In this document: positions 26,007 to 38,700 of the stretch, in pieces | How positions within the stretch are numbered: position 1 is the first letter of the stretch | Layout: each line of letters begins with the position of its first letter | DNA from: Anoplolepis gracilipes | Lineage: Eukaryota > Arthropoda > Insecta > Hymenoptera > Formicidae | DNA length: 64,000 nt | NCBI RefSeq assembly: GCF_047496725.1 | Contig: NC_132978.1 | Coordinates: forward strand, 3,897,501 to 3,961,500 | Reading direction: 5' to 3' | Program-made: the position numbers and the translations under genes | Notes under the pieces: model-generated | Databases searched by the model: none | The model's input: the letters and a program-made list of their open reading frames with translations, nothing else | What the model was told of the DNA's origin: nothing

Positions 26007-26038
26007 TACATACATACATACATACATACATACATACA
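26007..26038. repeat. (CATA)n microsatellite
   Basis: Eight or so copies of a CATA/TACA tetranucleotide, probably within the Sestrin 3' UTR. Confidence 0.9.
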
Positions 26039-26327
26039 CGCACGCGCGCGACATCATAAAGCCACTTCATCGTCGACTCGTGAATCGTGGAGATAGAGGG
26101 CAATTCACGATTTTTCACTCAGCGCTGAGGAAGGCGATAATGAAGAAACGAGAAAAGAAGAGACGAAGAAAAGGAAGATACGAGTCCGGTAGGAAGGAGA
26201 GATGCAAGGAATCGCAATATTTGGCCATTTCGCTCTTTGCGTGATCCAATAGCGAATCCAATGCGTCTTTGTTCCTCGAGCGACTTATTAATAGTCGATC
26301 GCACGTTCCGGTTCCGTCTATTCGCAT

Positions 26328-26333
26328 AATAAA
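26328..26333 (+). terminator. Candidate Sestrin polyadenylation signal
   Basis: AATAAA 481 bases after the Sestrin stop codon. It is the first canonical hexamer I noticed downstream. Use is unproven. Confidence 0.3.
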
Positions 26334-27233
26334 GTTAATATAATTTGCGGCGAATAGGATATAAAGATCGGCAGAATGCTTTCGTCTGCATATTTGGGAG
26401 GAGATCACAGAAAGGGAATTAAGAGGAGAGAAAGAGATTAAGTACTGCCTACAGACAAAAAAAAGGCAAGGCTGGGGATGACAAAGAGAGGAAAGATTAT
26501 AATTTGTTTTGTACATAGATACTTGTATTTTTCTACGTTCGGCATCGTAGCAGACTGTTATTTGTGCGTTTCGTTTATGTTTCAGATCTGTTAAAAAAAA
26601 AAAAAACGTTTACTCTCGCATATTAGTAGCTTTCGCGTCGCGCTTTAACTTTATACACACATACAAACACACACATAATTTTCACTGCGTTTACGTTTCG
26701 ATTTTTTGCGCGATTCGCCAGCAAGTCCATGGATGAACGCATCATCATGACGCGTGCATACACACGAGACAAAATTTTAGCTCCGCGCGCTCCGACGATA
26801 TTTCGTTTCTACTTTTGAGTCGGGTGATAATTTATCGAGAAGTGGAAAACTAATTGTAAGACTAAATTAAATACATATATTAACGCTGAATCCGTCATCG
26901 CGATCTCGTCTCCGAGTCCTCTGTTCTCGTTGCACGCGCGCGTCGTGTGAATTATCGTCGGGGAAATGTCGAATTTTTTCGGCAACGCAGTACGCGTCAA
27001 CGCGAATGGACCAAGAGAGAAAATTGTCTCTTTTGCGTTGTACATATATGCATATACATGCATATATATATATATACACACGATGCGTTTTATCTTTGTT
27101 TCATTTTGACGATTCCATATTGTAAAAACAAAAAAGAACGTGAAAGCTAACGTAAAACTGTATCTACTTACCATTCGTCATATGCATATGTCGAGCAAAC
27201 CTTAGATTGTAGGACGATCCGCGATCGCGTGCA

Positions 27234-27290
27234 GCACACACACACACACACACACACGCACACACATACACACATATACACACACACACA
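27234..27290. repeat. (CA)n microsatellite
   Basis: Nearly continuous CA dinucleotides with CG and TA interruptions. Confidence 0.9.
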
Positions 27291-28225
27291 TTTCGGTGCA
27301 TGCACGCGACCGCGGAGAGAAGCAATGCCTATCGGCTGTGTTTATTTACCGAGGGATGACGCGCTCTATTGTTGTTTAGCCGAATGCGAACCGCTTACTT
27401 TCAAGAACGAGCTGTCTTTTCATCTTGAGATTAAGACAACAGATACAACAGATAGATCGCTTTTTGAAGATTGGATAGTCATCGGCAATACGAGGAGATT
27501 TAAAGTTGAATTGAAAGTAGAACTTGAAAAATGTTTACCGCCAAGCTCGTAATGAATGACAAATATATTGATCTCGTTCGCGTATCGCATATGTCCCGTC
27601 TCTGAACGAGAAGAAAACTCGATTGCTATTTTGAATTGAAAAAAAAAAAAAATCATTGTGTATTCATTATGTGCTAATGGCTTGTAATTTGAAGGAGGGA
27701 GGAAAATGGCACAAAGGAAAGCGTGGATCGGGAATACCAAAATCATTCGAGCATTGTCCTTGAAACGAGAATCGACCGACCACGAAAACACCATCAATCT
27801 CTAGACACCCGATATCATGCGCGCGTAGGTGTTTATCAACGAATTTTCCATGCCTTCTAATAGCCTCCCTCCATAGCCTCTAATAATGATGCACTATAGA
27901 AGAGGAAGAGAGAAAGAGAGAAAGAATTTAATAGAGCGATAGGGTACGCAATGCATAATTGACGGAACCCTGTGCCTCCCTCGGTGATTAATTACGATCG
28001 TTATGACAGCGGGGACACCGAACAAACGGTGGTAAAGTGTTGTGTGCGAGGAGGATCGAGGAGAGGCTGTTTAAACACAAATCAAATCCTTATAATAGAT
28101 TGTTAAGGTACACACATACACACAAAAAACGTGGCACAAACTATTACACGCGAATTATACGTGTTCTGTGATCGCATATATCTACATATATATGTATAAT
28201 ATACACACACATACATATAAAGCAA

Positions 28226-28259
<34 letters not shown>

Positions 28260-28312
28260 GTATGTATGCATGTATGTATGTGTGTGTATATATATATACA
28301 TGTATATATATA
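28226..28312. repeat. Compound (TA)n-(GTAT)n-(GT)n microsatellite
   Basis: A TA tract (28226-28248) grades into tetranucleotide GTAT copies, then into GT and TA again. Confidence 0.85.
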
Positions 28313-31300
28313 TAAAATACACAACATTTATATAGATACATATATACGCATATTTACGATTAACCTGGCGAGAGAAAGAGAAAGGGAGAGCGAGAGAAAG
28401 AGAGTGCGTACACGCAGAAGTTTGACAATTCTACGTATATCGTTTGTAATTATAATGTCTCTTTATTGTATAACTGTGCATGTGTGTGTGTGTATTATGT
28501 GCGGACGCGCTCCAAATAATCGATTTACTTGCATGTGTGTTCAACGATATCGGAATATTGATACTTTGGAATGCAAATTTATGAACATCCTTTGATCTCG
28601 ATTAAGCAAACGGTGATAAGTGACGTATAGCGAGCAAAGACGTATGCTAAAAATTGAAACTGGCGTAATTTCGGTGAATTATGATAATTCGTGCCCCGAG
28701 AAGGGTGCGAAATAACATTTTTATTAAATATGTATAAATGAAAAATATATATTATTTTAATACATATGTAAATATATATAAAGCTTAAAAATTTTAAATA
28801 AGAACTAAAATTTTTATCTAATATATATAATAATATACAAAGTAAATTCTCTCTACCAAATATCAGAATTTCAAAATAATGTTATAAATGCGCCGTTCAA
28901 AATTTTACGAAAATGTTTACAATCCCAAATACCTGTATTTTAATCAATTATTAGATATTTAAATATTCCGATATTACACCGGTTCCGATTCTTAATCGTT
29001 GTTGTCTAGTCTACGGGAAACGATATCGAATAATATATTTCATCCAACATCCGGAGATGAATTTCTTCCGGCGATGCGAAGTCGTGTTCCAAAGTATACC
29101 AGTCCACATACGAAGAGACATGCATACACACACGTGCACGGTTTGTCGTCCGAACAATGCGGAACAAAACAGGGGTAGCAACAGCGAGACATTTCGACCA
29201 ACAATGCGACGCGTTTTCTTGTTTCCTTAGACGACGCCTCTACATATCACTCCGAGAATTTAAGATAGAAAAAGAAAAACGCGTCTTGCGTGATCGCTTA
29301 GAGCTCGCCTCGCCAGAGCGGAATAGCCAAGTCGGCAGAACCAATAACTTTTTGGCGACTCAACTTTTTCTCTCATTGCTTTTGTGTCTTGTCATTGTGT
29401 TCGTGACTGGCGACCAAGAGAAGAAAGCAACGATTTTACAATTCGACACGGCGAACACTCGCAGTCTTGTTAACGACAATATTTTTCAGTTTCTTTTTCT
29501 GTGACTTCTCGTTTTTTTTTTGTTTTCTTTCTTAAATTATTTTTCGGTCTCTTTCACTTTCGAAACTCTCTTTCTCTTCTCTGCTCCCTCTTATGTATCT
29601 TTCTATTTATCTATCTTTCGTTCTCCCGAAAATTTACGAAATTGTCGATCGCGATCGACGATTCGATGAGTTTTAGAAAAATCCGGACATCTTATTTTTT
29701 TGCAAGGATACGTACGTTGATATCAAATTGTCAAAAATCAAAATTCATCATTGGCTTTTATAGTAGATTATTTCTTAATCAAACTCTCGCATCGCGAGTG
29801 CTCGCGAAGTTGAAACCAAAGAGATGTACAAGAGGAGTATTGTTACGATTACCCGAATTTCAATAGTACGTATCAGTCTATAAATTATTTACACAAGATG
29901 TGTGTTGACACATATATTTAAAAGAAAAAAACATACTCCACTATGTACTAATCGTAAATATTCGATATTTTTTACTCACGAATATTTCATACGATTACTT
30001 TACATCTGATTATTTAAGGAACAAAATTATTCGCGCGTTTAGTTTATAAGTATGATTTCTCCGACATACACAATGGTTTTACATAACTCCGATCCCCTTT
30101 TTTTTTAATTCAGTTTTAGATGACTAATAATATAGGTTTCGATGCGTATGTATTTTTGGCGCGTTATGCAATCACAGATGAGTGAATGTTCATTAATTAC
30201 CATAATAATCACGTTTATTTAGGGTAATTATGTCGCGGTTTCTCGAAAGAGAGCTATTTCAACTCTTCGAATTTTATATAAAAATTATAATATATACGGA
30301 TGTGTATTTTTAATACATCCGAGTTCTGTAAGGAAAAAGGAAGATTTTATATAGAGTTTTATTTATTTAACATGTTTCGAAGAAAAAGAAAAACGACGCG
30401 ACGCAATCTTATGAGATCGTAGTCGAATTTTTTCCGTTCTCTCTCTCTATCCCCTTCTTTCTTCTCTTTTGAATCAGTTTTTCTCTCTTTTTCACGTTTT
30501 TTTTTAATTTATTTCTTTTGCACTATTTATATTCTATATTATTGCTTGAACATAATTGAATGTCTTTTTGAATCTTTGTTCTATCTTTCCAGCTATGTCT
30601 TTGTGTGCCCTCGCCAATTTTCGTCATTATTAGCACTGTTTATTTTACGATCAGCGAAAGAGAAAACTTCACAGTAAGTTTGTCGATGTAGGTGAGAGCA
30701 ATAACGGATCGCAACAGGTGTTTGCGATAACCGTGCGCGCAGATTGATCTCATAATGTAGTAATTGCGAAAGATAGAGAAAGAGGAAAAAGAGAGTTAGA
30801 AGGGGAGACAAGAGAAGAAAATAGAAATGCGTGTGAGGCTTGTAGAGGGAGAAAGGAAATCGTCGTTGTAACGAGAGAAGGGCGTTGTATCGATTACAGA
30901 CAACGTCTGCTCCATATCTTTTTTTCATTGTTTTTTTTTCTTTTGTATTCTAAATGAGAGAAATTCTCATCAAATTCACTTGTGAATGCCGCTTTAGCGA
31001 ATCATACATTGCGGCAGATTATAATTTCGCGATTCTAAGAAGAGAAATACGGTAGGAGAACAAGAGAGAAACAGAGAGAGAGAGAGAGAGAGGGAGGGGG
31101 GATGAGATATAAAAAAATGTAGAAGAAATCAAGATTTTTATGTAATAGCGATTAAGTCGTGCGTGCCGTACATAAGTAAATGCTTTTTTCAGTGGGATAC
31201 GATCGAACATCGATATCTTTGATTTTCACATAAAATGAAACATAAAATGGTCGCAAAGTCAGCGAGATACTTGAAAGACGTTTCATGCACGTCGTTATCC

Positions 31301-31523
31301 TATCTTTAAATAGATAGAAAATCTTTTGAATGGATTTCAGAGATGTCTATGTAACTCCTTTTATCAGAAAGACAAAGAGATCTCTGATGGCATCTGATCG
31401 TAGTCCTACTTTTATCAATTTCTCTGTTTCTCTCTTGGACACGCGAACCAGAGCGTGTCGAGATTTCGAGTCGAGTTGATGCCTCGGTAAAGTATATAGT
31501 GAGAATATTGGAGGTGGACGAGT

Positions 31524-31544
31524 AGAGAAAGAGAGAGAGAGAGA

Positions 31545-31579
<35 letters not shown>

Positions 31580-31591
31580 TGAGTGAGTGAC
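31524..31591. repeat. (GA)n microsatellite
   Basis: Long GA tract with single-base interruptions, ending in GTGAGTGAGTGA. Similar GA tracts are close by at 31070-31092 and 31725-31762. Confidence 0.9.
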
Positions 31592-33742
31592 AGAGAAAGA
31601 AGCGTTGTGTGGAGTAAAGAATTTTTAAAAAAGTAAGAAAAAAAAATAAATTTTTATGTACATATATATAGACATTGAATCGGGTCTAAGCTCGTCGTCC
31701 ACAGTTGTCTCAAGTGGGTACTCTCAAGAGAGAAAGAGAGAAAGAGAGAGAGAGAGAGAGAAAATGCACGAGCAAAGCAAAACCGAGTGTCCACCTCCGA
31801 AAGTCACAAAAAGCATATTAAAAATAGTACATGCCACCGTATCGGGAATGATTGTGTGATAATTACAAGTGATTTGACCAGGCCCCCCTCCTCTTCCCGA
31901 TTATTAAACGAATTACTATCATGAAGATTTTTCTTTAATTGCACATCACTTGAGTAAATGGATGTAGGAGCGTAAAAGGAGGAAAAAGTTTTCTCCTCTT
32001 CTCGTTTTATGCTCTCTAGATTTAGTCCTCGAATTATACGCAAGAGAGGAACGTCCTTTCTGATAGTAATTCGCTGATTACACCGACGAGATGAGAAGAG
32101 ATTTCAAAAGACATTTGACATCAGAGAGATGGAATTCCTCGCGCGCGATGCTCGTCGTAACATCTCTGTCATGTTGATTCGATTAAGCGTCGCGGTCGTA
32201 GCCTAATCTTATCATGGACCGATACGAGCTCGCGACCTCCCATCGAGGGAGGTAACTTTTAACTTAGGAATTCCACGGAAGTTCAGTTCCCGCTAATCTG
32301 CGTATTGTCCGGCGATAAGCCAGTTTTTCGTCGTATATCGTGTGTGAAAATTTGAGCGATTGCCGTTGTAAGCGCGGCTCCCATAGGGGGGGGGGGTCGT
32401 ATGTGATGTGATTTCTTTTATATCATAACGAATAATGAACACTAAGAAATATTATAGTTTCATATAAGCGATATGTTATTTGTCATTTATTTTATCCCTT
32501 AATAAATGATGTTATATAAAAAAGACAATCTCTGTGTTGATGGCGTTTTTCTGTATTTTACACCTCCCTAAAATTTGATACAACTATGTATTTCGTTGCG
32601 ATATCAAAAGATGGATTTATTTGTAACGTTGATTAGGTTGATTATTTTTAGTTTGGCCTTAAATTAAACTAAATTAAATTTAATTTAAAATTATAATTAT
32701 ACATCCTTTTTATTTGTTCATTTTAATAATTTTACTACTTTTTTCACTCATTTTTAAATAGATTATAAGAGGATTAGAAAGAGGAGACAGCGATGATTCT
32801 CTTATCTTACATTTATTCGCCGACTATCAGCATTGTTACAGCACGCGTTACATGACACCAAACATCTAAGTTGTACTCGATTAATACTAATGATTACTCA
32901 CTCGCATAACTCACTTTTGCATAAAATATTTCCATTATGAATTTAATTGCTTTGCTTTATCCGCGGCGATATTTACAGAATACTTTGCAAATACCTTACA
33001 CTTTAGGCAGCCTTTCATAGAGAAATAAAGAGAGAAAAAGATAGAGAACGCATTTACATAGTGTGTTTAAAAATCATTCTGTGCATGAATCGAACATTTG
33101 GATCTCGTGCGAGAGTAGCATAAATGTGCTCGATGGTAGAGATATCGGCGATTATTATCGCTGATATATTAAATGATTTAGTTCTCTAAACGTAGGACGG
33201 AAGAGTTCATCGTCTATCGTCATAGATTCAATGTACTACTCTCTTAAATAGAACTGGTATCAGTTGAAGTAGAATTAAAGGTTTAGTGCCTGACAGATTG
33301 CTATCTTGCAATGCTCTGGCTTCTCGTAACAATTGATGACTCGACATAAAAAAAAAGACTGTGTGTATGCGCTGAAGACAAAAAAGTCGAATAGGAAAAA
33401 GCACACTTTGTCAGATAATTTTCAAGACGAGAGAAAAAAAAATATAGAAGAAAAGGAAGAAAGCTTTCTTTCTTTCTTTGTACATCTTAAATTTTTTTCA
33501 TAGATTATACTTAAGTTCTTTTACAGCATCTCGGTAATTTAAATGAAAGTTTGAGAATAAAACGTTTACATTCTATTTACGTAAAATGTTCAATTATTTG
33601 TAACAACATTAAAACTCGCTGTCAAACAGCCTTAACTTTTCAACTCGATCTTGATTGCATCATGTCAAAGAATTTCCTTTGACAAAGTCGACAATTAATA
33701 TGTATGTGAGTTTGTTACAACTTTTCTCAATTTAGGATTTTA

Positions 33743-33850
33743 TATACATGGTGTCCGGTAATTACCGCCCCACCTTTCTAGGGATAGAGCAGGTCAAACT
33801 GAACATAAAAGTTCTCTAGCATTTTGCGATTTGCACGGACACCCTGTATA
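33743..33850. mobile_element. Short MITE-like element, GGTGTCCG ends
   Basis: About 108 bp. The left end is TATACATGGTGTCCG and the right end is the inverted CGGACACCCTGTATA. It is non-coding. The flanking TA and the GGTGTCC ends suggest a Tc1/mariner-related non-autonomous element; the superfamily call is inference. Confidence 0.55.
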
Positions 33851-35370
33851 TTTCTTATATTGAATCACGTTATCTCCCAATATTATTTGAGTAAAGTATC
33901 AGAGATAGACTTACAATTAGTCTCAAATTAATTAGATCGTTTTGTACAAAACTTGTGGCCAAAAAAAATCACTTTAGAGCATTTTACTTTATCAATTAGT
34001 TATCAGTATCACGTCAATTTTTCGACGGACTTATCAAATGTGTGCGAAAAAGCGACACATGTCGGTTTACAAAAAGCGTTTAAGCTCTTTTCATAATCGC
34101 GAACGTCAGAAATGCGACGAACACTTTTATTAAATATTGTGCAAAATTGTTTGAATGCCGACACGGCAGGAGTCTTTATGAATCGATCGTAATTGCTTTT
34201 CATGATGCGCACGTGTGTGATACACTTTGTAATTATTCGATTAATGTCATCGAGATTCGTCTTACTAAAGACGACGCCTCTCTAATTGCCGTCATAGTCA
34301 TGCGGCGGTGCGTGATGATGCATGTGGATGTGTGGAGGCAATTCGACTACAGGTACGGTCAGGCTGCTTCTCTGTAACATGAGTATACAATAATTACATA
34401 AATATTAACTTGGATAACGTAGCAGTCGCCTATGTAAAATTTTTGAAAATTCGAGAATTTTCCATAATATTATATTGTAATACACATCCATGTTCCTTTT
34501 TATACATATAATCGTAAATTTATCAATATTTATATATTTTTTAAATTATTACTTAATTATAATGTTGTGTTTAATACAATTAAATTTAGTATGTTTAATT
34601 CATATAATATTAATATTAATTATGTATTAACGATATTGATTTTATTAATTCTTGACTTGATTAATTATTTATTAATGATATTGATTTGATTTTTTTTTTG
34701 CGGGTTTTAGAATTTTGTAAATTAGAAACCAATGTTTACTTTTTGTAGTTTACAACAAATTCTGAAATGTTTTTAACACGAAATTCAATAAACGTTGACA
34801 TTTTAATCATACATTCATAAAATTTCTATCTTAATATTCTATCGTAATATTACGTGAATATTATGTGAATTTTTCCCCAGAAAGAATGGTATAATAAATT
34901 CTGTGTCTGTTCTGACGGAAAGTAAATCCGCTCATTAATTAAAGAACATTTGAATGAAATTATGAGCTTAATGAACATGGGAATATAGAAGCTCGGTGAA
35001 TATAAAATATAATTGAATAATGATATAACGGGGAGGATTGACTTCTCTCCTGGATAAAGCTGTGATAATGCGATATAAAGTCGGTTTCGAATATGAAAGA
35101 TAAGAATATCAGTTTGACCAAAGAGAAGATGATTAGAGAAATGTATCATTTTCAAAATCTTTTTTTTTTTAAAGAGTATATCAAGGTAATTATATTTCGT
35201 ATATATATTGTATTATATTTTCATTCCACGATAAGTTTTTAATGAAAATTAATTTTCGAATAAATATTTTAGAAAAAACATTTTTGATGTTTTTTTTTAT
35301 ATATTTTGAGTTAACAGTTTAGTTCAATTTTTATTTACATATGAGACAAATATATTATTTTTATTATTAT

Positions 35371-35376
35371 TTTATT
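35371..35376 (-). terminator. Candidate kainate receptor polyadenylation signal
   Basis: AATAAA on the - strand, 27 bases past the receptor stop codon. A 3' UTR this short would be unusual, so a more distal site may be used in this AT-rich flank. Confidence 0.25.
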
Positions 35377-35402
35377 ACGTCATTAATTGATTTCTATTTA
35401 CT

Positions 35403-35678
35403 TTATTGTGTTGGCATTTTGAAAAAAAAGGCATCAACTAATAGATTAATAATCAATAAGCGATAACGAAGCTTATATACTTGAGATCTTATCCCGTTTA
35501 TGGGAGTGGCAGTGGGATTGTCCGGCGGATAGCCGATCACGTGCGTGGAGCATTTATCGCAGGTACGTCGTCGTCGAGACGACGCGTGGCAACGTAAGGC
35601 ACGACAAAGCTCGCGTGCCATTTCCGAGCAGAGTGATTCTTGCTGTTGATTCGATTGTTGTTGATGTTGCTGCTGGCA

Positions 35679-35711
<33 letters not shown>

Positions 35712-35729
35712 CACGGCCTGAGAAATCCC
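35403..35729 (-). CDS. Kainate receptor terminal exon: glutamine-rich cytoplasmic tail
   Basis: The acceptor CTCTTCAG precedes GGG ATT TCT. The frame joins the M4 exon in phase 0 and ends at TAA (35405-35403). It encodes GISQAV, then an 11-glutamine run and further Gln-rich sequence. ESLCSEMARELCRALRCH follows, corresponding to the post-M4 FCSAMVEEL segment of GluK2, and then a basic RRRRTCDKC segment. Many AGs inside the CAG/CAA repeat could act as alternative acceptors and trim the Gln tract. The last 30 or so residues are not recognisable and may reflect reading through a donor. Confidence 0.85.
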
Positions 35730-38700
35730 CTGAAGAGAACCGGAAGTAGGTGTCGAAGGGATCGGAGGCCTTTGCTACATCAGAACGAATTATTTGTGCT
35801 GTTGTTGATGCGATTATTAAAAATAAATTAAAGGTAAGAAATACAATATATAAAATTTATTATGATATAAAAGGATATTTTAGAATTAGCGACAAGTGAA
35901 TAAATAATATTATTTATCATTGTGAAATATTTTTCCAGTTATAAACCGCATTTACGATATAAGTGAAAATAAAATAATCGTCCAATTTAAAAGAAACTTA
36001 ATATAACAGAATTAAATAATCTGTATCTTAATTATAAACATAAAAAAAAATATTAAATCTTAAGATTTCTTGGTCTCTCTCAATATATTCCATGATAATA
36101 AAAAGTTAATTTTCACTTTTTGCTAATTCATCTTATATCATGACTCACGAATAGAATTATTAATGATATTTTTGCGGCACATGTATAATTACTAGTTTGA
36201 AAATAATATATCAGAAAAAGCTTGCTTGTGTGGTTAAGCAAGCAAATTCGTAAAAAGTTTTCGCACTAACGGAACGGACCTCTCTTCGCAACTGAGTTTG
36301 GAGCGAGTTGAAGTCGAGCGGCATGCTTCAATGGATGAGCTCATGCTGATACGGTGAGATCCATGGCGTAGCGATGAAACAAAGTTTAGGGAACGTCATG
36401 CCATGCTTACGTATGAACGAACGTCATGCATATCTCTCAACTATCCAGTTATAAGATCAATCGTCCGGAAATGATATCCTTGAAAACTTTCGCCTCTCAT
36501 TATATCTAAAAATCTTTTGACAAGATTTTGCAGCATTTTACAATAAGTAATTTTAAATTACAACAGCGCAACGAAAAAATAGCTTGAGAATTAAGAAGGA
36601 ACTCTATGGATCATGTTAATACATTTCGAGATTTATAAATTTGACAAAGCACTTTTAGTCTTTAAAATTAATAATTAATTTGTGAATTGAAGTGTAGATT
36701 TGGTTTGTAAAACATACAATTTAATCTTAAAATCATTAATATTACTTTATATTGAATTAACTTTTTTTATAGTAATTGTATATAAAAATTCATGAAAATG
36801 AACATTTTTATTCTACAAAACAGATTACTTACTTTAACTCAAATTAATTTATTATTAATTTTATATTTTAAAAGGCTAAAAATGTGCAATATCAAACTTA
36901 TAAATCTCAAACTGTATACCTAAATGTATTCACTGTATTCGATGTATTAACTTTTGACATGAATATCTATAAATCCTTCTTAAACTCAAACGAGCATCTA
37001 TGTCGAGAAATTGGTTCTCGAATTGAGTCGTGCAATGCGAACGTGCTGACGACGATTTATCGAAACGTATTTCAACGTTGATTTTCGAGACCGATACACT
37101 CACTCGTTCCGCCGGTGCATTCCTCCTGGAATTGTAACAGAACTCGAAGATCGCTATGAGCACGGCAAATGCCAAACCGCACAATAAGACCACAAAGACT
37201 CCACCTAAGCAGAAACAAGATGTGACTCTTGAGCAGATGCATAAAACATTGATAGATTTTTGAGAACTAAATACTTCGATATATATAAATACAGGGTATC
37301 CCATGGGAAAATGTTGATACTAATCAGCTGTCATTGTTGAACGTCAGCAGCTGTAATTAAAACAAAAATTGCGTTGAAGAAAGGAATGTCTACAGTTTTT
37401 AATAGATATAAGTAAAATTTAACAAAATGTTTATCAATTTATTTTATTTATGGAAAATATCCTAATAGTTACACAAGCTAATGATAAATATTTTCAAAGT
37501 GTGTACCATCTGAATTTGTACAAAAATCAATTCTTTTAGGAAAACTCAAAAACTTTTTCTAACATATCATCTTTTATGTTTCTTACAACTATTTTAATAA
37601 TTGATTTTAATAATTAATTTTACATAATTACACTTTGAAAATATTTAACATTACCTTATGTGATTATTAGTATACCTTTCATTAATAAAATAAACTGATA
37701 ACAAACATTTGTTAAGTTTTACTTATAGCTATTAAAAACTGCAGACTTTCCTCTCTTCAACAATAATTTGTATTTTAATTATAACTGCAGACATTCAAAA
37801 ATGACAGCGGATTAGTTTCAACACTTTCCCACGAGACACTCTGTATAATCAAATAATTAAATAATTTGATATGCATAGACTTAAAGCTTAAAATAATCTA
37901 TTAGTAAATATTAATGTTGCTAGAAAATATATACAATTAAATTTGAATGTATATTTTAAACATTCAGCGATTTCTGTCTCCTGTAAAAGATTTATGTCTA
38001 ACAGTTATTTTCATAAAAATGATAAGAGAGAATGAACAAGAATAACACACAGAATATCCGCGAATGTAACGAGGCATTCCTGAATTATGATCTTGCGACG
38101 GGAAACTCATGGCGTGTATAATTTAGACTTTATGCGCTATTCTAGAAGAAAAACGTTTACCTATGTTGTCGACACCTAGAGAGTTGGCTTTACTCTCCTT
38201 TCCCTTTTCTGTCCTCATGCAAGTATCTCCAGGACTTTTCCACCATTTGTCATATAACATCTGAATTTCACCTTTCTCTTGCAACTCCAAAATTGCCAGA
38301 GATATTTTGTCTCGCCATGGTGAACCTGAAGATTTTTCAAACAATTAATAAAAACAAAACTTTTTGAGAATTATAAACATTGCTACGGTAAACATGATGA
38401 AATATTTGTTACATGCATTTTACATTTGTTTTAAAAAAGAAATTAAAATTATATTTTATACGTATATGAGACAGTCAATATATACCACAGGATACAGTGT
38501 ACATCAGATGTTAGTTTTGGAAAATAGAATAAATGTTGTGAAAGTTATCGTAAAATTAAGGAAAATATTCTCAAATATTGTTTCAATTAAAAATTGTTTT
38601 AAATTTGTTGATTATATTTATTAATTGCTCGTTTAAAATAAGTGAACTGTTATAAATTAGCGTAAAATTGTAAAAAATATATTTTTACAATTTCTTTACA

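Larger units (their letters stand above)
25848..35402. other. 3' flank shared by the convergent Sestrin and receptor genes
   Basis: 9.5 kb between the two stop codons, without a gene I can support. It should hold the 3' UTRs of both genes: for Sestrin a first AATAAA is at 26328-26333, and for the receptor (- strand) an AATAAA is at 35371-35376. The stretch is rich in microsatellites (26007-26038, 27234-27290, 28226-28312, 31524-31591, 31725-31762) and has one short terminal-inverted-repeat element. Open frames inside it derive mostly from these repeats. Confidence 0.6.

Noticed and set aside
26115..26516. 133-residue - strand open frame in the Sestrin 3' flank
   Set aside because: Low-complexity Ser/Phe/Leu composition from purine-rich 3' UTR sequence; no homology recognised.
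27229..28595. Open frames made of His-Thr or Tyr-Ile repeats
   Set aside because: Direct translations of (CA)n and (TA)n/(GTAT)n microsatellites.
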